A stretch of 5,949 bases of DNA. Origin: an uncultured Actinoplanes sp. Its GTDB lineage: Bacteria; Actinomycetota; Actinomycetes; Mycobacteriales; Micromonosporaceae. Of the stretch, positions 4,797 to 5,949 are shown in pieces. The stretch is from the NCBI GenBank assembly GCA_934667465.1, contig CAKUMG010000410.1:1-5949 (forward strand). The letters are read 5' to 3'. The translations under genes and the position numbers were made by a program. The number at the start of each line of letters is the position of its first letter. The stretch's first letter is position 1. The notes under the pieces are model-generated. The model was not told where the DNA came from. It made no database searches and saw only the letters and a list, made by a program, of their open reading frames with translations.

Positions 4797-5804
4797 TCAG
4801 ACCCGCACGAGCACCTTGCCCACCCCACCCTCCCCGCGCAGCATCGCGAGGAAGACCTCCGGCGTGTTCTCCAGCCCGTCATGGATCGTCTCGCGGTACT
4901 TGAGGGTCCCGTCGGCCACCCAAGGCGCGACCTCGGCCAGGAACTGCGGCCGCAGATCCTGGTGGTCGCCGACGAGCATGCCGCGCACGGTGAGACGCTT
5001 GCCGATGAGGACGGCCAGGTTGCGCGGCGCCGGCACGGGTGCCGTGGCGTTGTAGACGCTGATCATGCCGCAGACGCACACCCGCCCATGGACCCGCAGG
5101 CTGCTCAGGGCAGCTTCCAGGTGGTCACCGCCGACGTTGTCGAAGTAGACGTCGATGCCGTCGGGAGCGGCGGCGCGCAGCAGGTCGCGCACGGCGCCGT
5201 CGTGGTGGTCGAAGGCCGCGTCGACGCCCAGCTCGTCGCGCAGGTAGGCCACCTTCGCGGCCGAGCCGGCGCTGCCGATGACCCGGCCCGCGCCGCGCAG
5301 CCGGGCCAGCTGCACGACGACCTGGCCGACCGAGCCCGCCGCGCTGGAGACGTACACCGTGTCGCCGGGCTGGAACTCGGCGGTGCGCAGCAGCCCCGCG
5401 TACGCGGTCAGGCCGGTCATGCCCAGCACACCCAGGTAGGCGCCGAGCGGGGCGGCACCGGGATCGATCGTCGCCGCCGAGCGCGCCTCGACCAGGGCGT
5501 GGGAGCGCCAGCCGAGCCCGTGCAGCACGTGATCGCCGGCCGCGAAGCCGTCCGCGGCGGAGGAGACGACCACGCCGATCGCGCCGCCCTCGAGGGGCCG
5601 GTCGATCTCGTAGGGGGCCACGTACGACTTGGCGTCGCTCATCCGGCCGCGCATGTACGGGTCGACGCTGATCAGCTCGTTGCGCACGAGCAGCTGCCCG
5701 GGTCCCGGGTCGGGCAGCTCGGTCTTGACCACGGCGAAGTTGTCGGCCGCCGGGAAGCCGTGCGGACGGGACGCGAGGCGGATCTCCGTACTGGCAGTCG
5801 TCAT
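4797..5804 (-). CDS. Zinc-independent MDR NADP-dependent oxidoreductase (PTGR / CurA type)
   Basis: 335 residues, full length for the medium-chain dehydrogenase/reductase subgroup that includes prostaglandin reductase, leukotriene B4 12-hydroxydehydrogenase and E. coli CurA. These reduce the C=C bond of alpha,beta-unsaturated ketones and aldehydes with NADPH. The N-terminal catalytic domain has LLVRNELISVDPYMRGRM (38-55) with the subgroup's VDPYMRGRM signature. The Rossmann nucleotide-binding loop is SSAAGSVGQVVVQLARL (153-169), then YFDNVGG (220-226), GRVCVCGMISVYN (240-252) and the C-terminal GGVGKVLVRV. The zinc ligands of alcohol dehydrogenases are absent, as expected. The start is ATG at 5802-5804; an AGGG lies about ten bases upstream and the site is not strong. 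Cytoplasmic; likely role is detoxifying reactive enones or a step in secondary metabolism (inference, substrate unknown). It stands alone, divergent from the gene at 5877. Confidence 0.95.
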   Translation of the reverse strand: MTTASTEIRLASRPHGFPAADNFAVVKTELPDPGPGQLLVRNELISVDPYMRGRMSDAKSYVAPYEIDRPLEGGAIGVVVSSAADGFAAGDHVLHGLGWRSHALVEARSAATIDPGAAPLGAYLGVLGMTGLTAYAGLLRTAEFQPGDTVYVSSAAGSVGQVVVQLARLRGAGRVIGSAGSAAKVAYLRDELGVDAAFDHHDGAVRDLLRAAAPDGIDVYFDNVGGDHLEAALSSLRVHGRVCVCGMISVYNATAPVPAPRNLAVLIGKRLTVRGMLVGDHQDLRPQFLAEVAPWVADGTLKYRETIHDGLENTPEVFLAMLRGEGGVGKVLVRV

Positions 5805-5807
5805 CCG

Positions 5808-5849
5808 CCCACCCTAAGTGGGTCAATGGTTCCGAAGCAGCCCCCGGAA
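5808..5849. promoter_or_regulatory. Inverted repeats in the divergent intergenic gap
   Basis: Two small dyads occupy the 72-bp gap between the MDR oxidoreductase and the gene at 5877: CCCAC-CCTAA-GTGGG at 5808-5822, and TTCCG (5830-5834) with CGGAA (5845-5849) ten bases apart. Either could be an operator for the divergent pair. No regulator gene is visible next to it and no -10/-35 pair is convincing, so function is a guess. Confidence 0.25.
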
Positions 5850-5876
5850 ACGGATGTAACGGCCAGAATCGTGATC

Positions 5877-5949
5877 ATGGCGCACTGGCTGTTGCAGACG
5901 AATCCGCGGAACGAGCAGGCGGCCGTGAATACGCCCGCGACCTGGGCGG
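5877..5949 (+). CDS. 5' end of a gene, N-terminus resembling EVE-domain proteins
   Basis: An ATG at 5877 opens a frame of 24 codons that runs off the window: MAHWLLQTNPRNEQ followed by AAVNTPATWA. The MAHWLLQTNP start closely resembles EVE-domain proteins (PUA-like fold, often 'MANWLLQTNP...W'), which bind modified bases in DNA or RNA and often occur in restriction/defence contexts; the identification rests on about ten residues only. An in-frame GTG at 5871 is an alternative start. No clear Shine-Dalgarno is present; a CAGAAT at 5864-5869 would, if a -10 box, start transcription at about the ATG, allowing a leaderless message. It is divergent from the MDR oxidoreductase with 72 bp between start codons. 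Confidence 0.55.
   Translation, partial: MAHWLLQTNPRNEQAAVNTPATWA

Overview
The window is high-G+C DNA with strongly GC-biased third codon positions, many GTG starts and densely packed genes. This points to an actinobacterium, plausibly a soil actinomycete of the Micromonosporaceae/Streptomyces kind; the lineage is inferred from composition and gene style only. I support nine genes: seven complete, plus one cut at each end of the window. There are no RNA genes, insertion sequences or CRISPR arrays.

Layout. (1) 3-473 (+): 3' part of a gene that enters from the left, with visibly lower G+C than the rest; possibly a DUF4304-like protein. (2) 460-870 (-): a small three-helix membrane protein, overlapping gene 1 tail to tail, with an 18-bp tandem repeat near its 5' end. 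(3) 1038-1376 (-): an HxlR-family winged-helix regulator, divergent from (4) 1488-2348 (+): an imine reductase/reductive aminase-type NADPH oxidoreductase. A strong palindrome at 1408-1430 lies between them and is the obvious HxlR operator. (5) 2332-2742 (-): a HIT-family nucleotide hydrolase/transferase, overlapping the reductase gene tail to tail by 17 bp. (6) 2848-3843 (-) and (7) 3848-4555 (-): a two-gene operon. The first gene transcribed (7) is a stand-alone HEAT-repeat protein; the second (6) is a MerR-type DNA-binding domain fused to a HEAT-repeat array that is colinear with the first protein. The operon starts at a MerR-type promoter with a 19-bp spacer filled by a near-perfect inverted repeat (4576-4606). 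(8) 4797-5804 (-): a zinc-independent MDR oxidoreductase of the PTGR/CurA type, followed by hairpins that probably end its transcript. (9) 5877-5949 (+): the first 24 codons of a divergent gene whose N-terminus resembles EVE-domain proteins.

How it fits together. There are two self-contained regulatory modules. The HxlR/imine reductase pair looks like a classic divergent regulator-target unit, probably responsive to a reactive carbonyl, electrophile or imine. The HEAT / MerR-HEAT operon is the most unusual item. The regulator has no MerR metal-site cysteines; its sensor is a HEAT solenoid, and the co-transcribed partner looks like the same solenoid without the DNA-binding domain. With its own MerR-type operator upstream, this suggests an autoregulated switch in which the stand-alone HEAT protein shares, competes for or modulates the regulator's signal.
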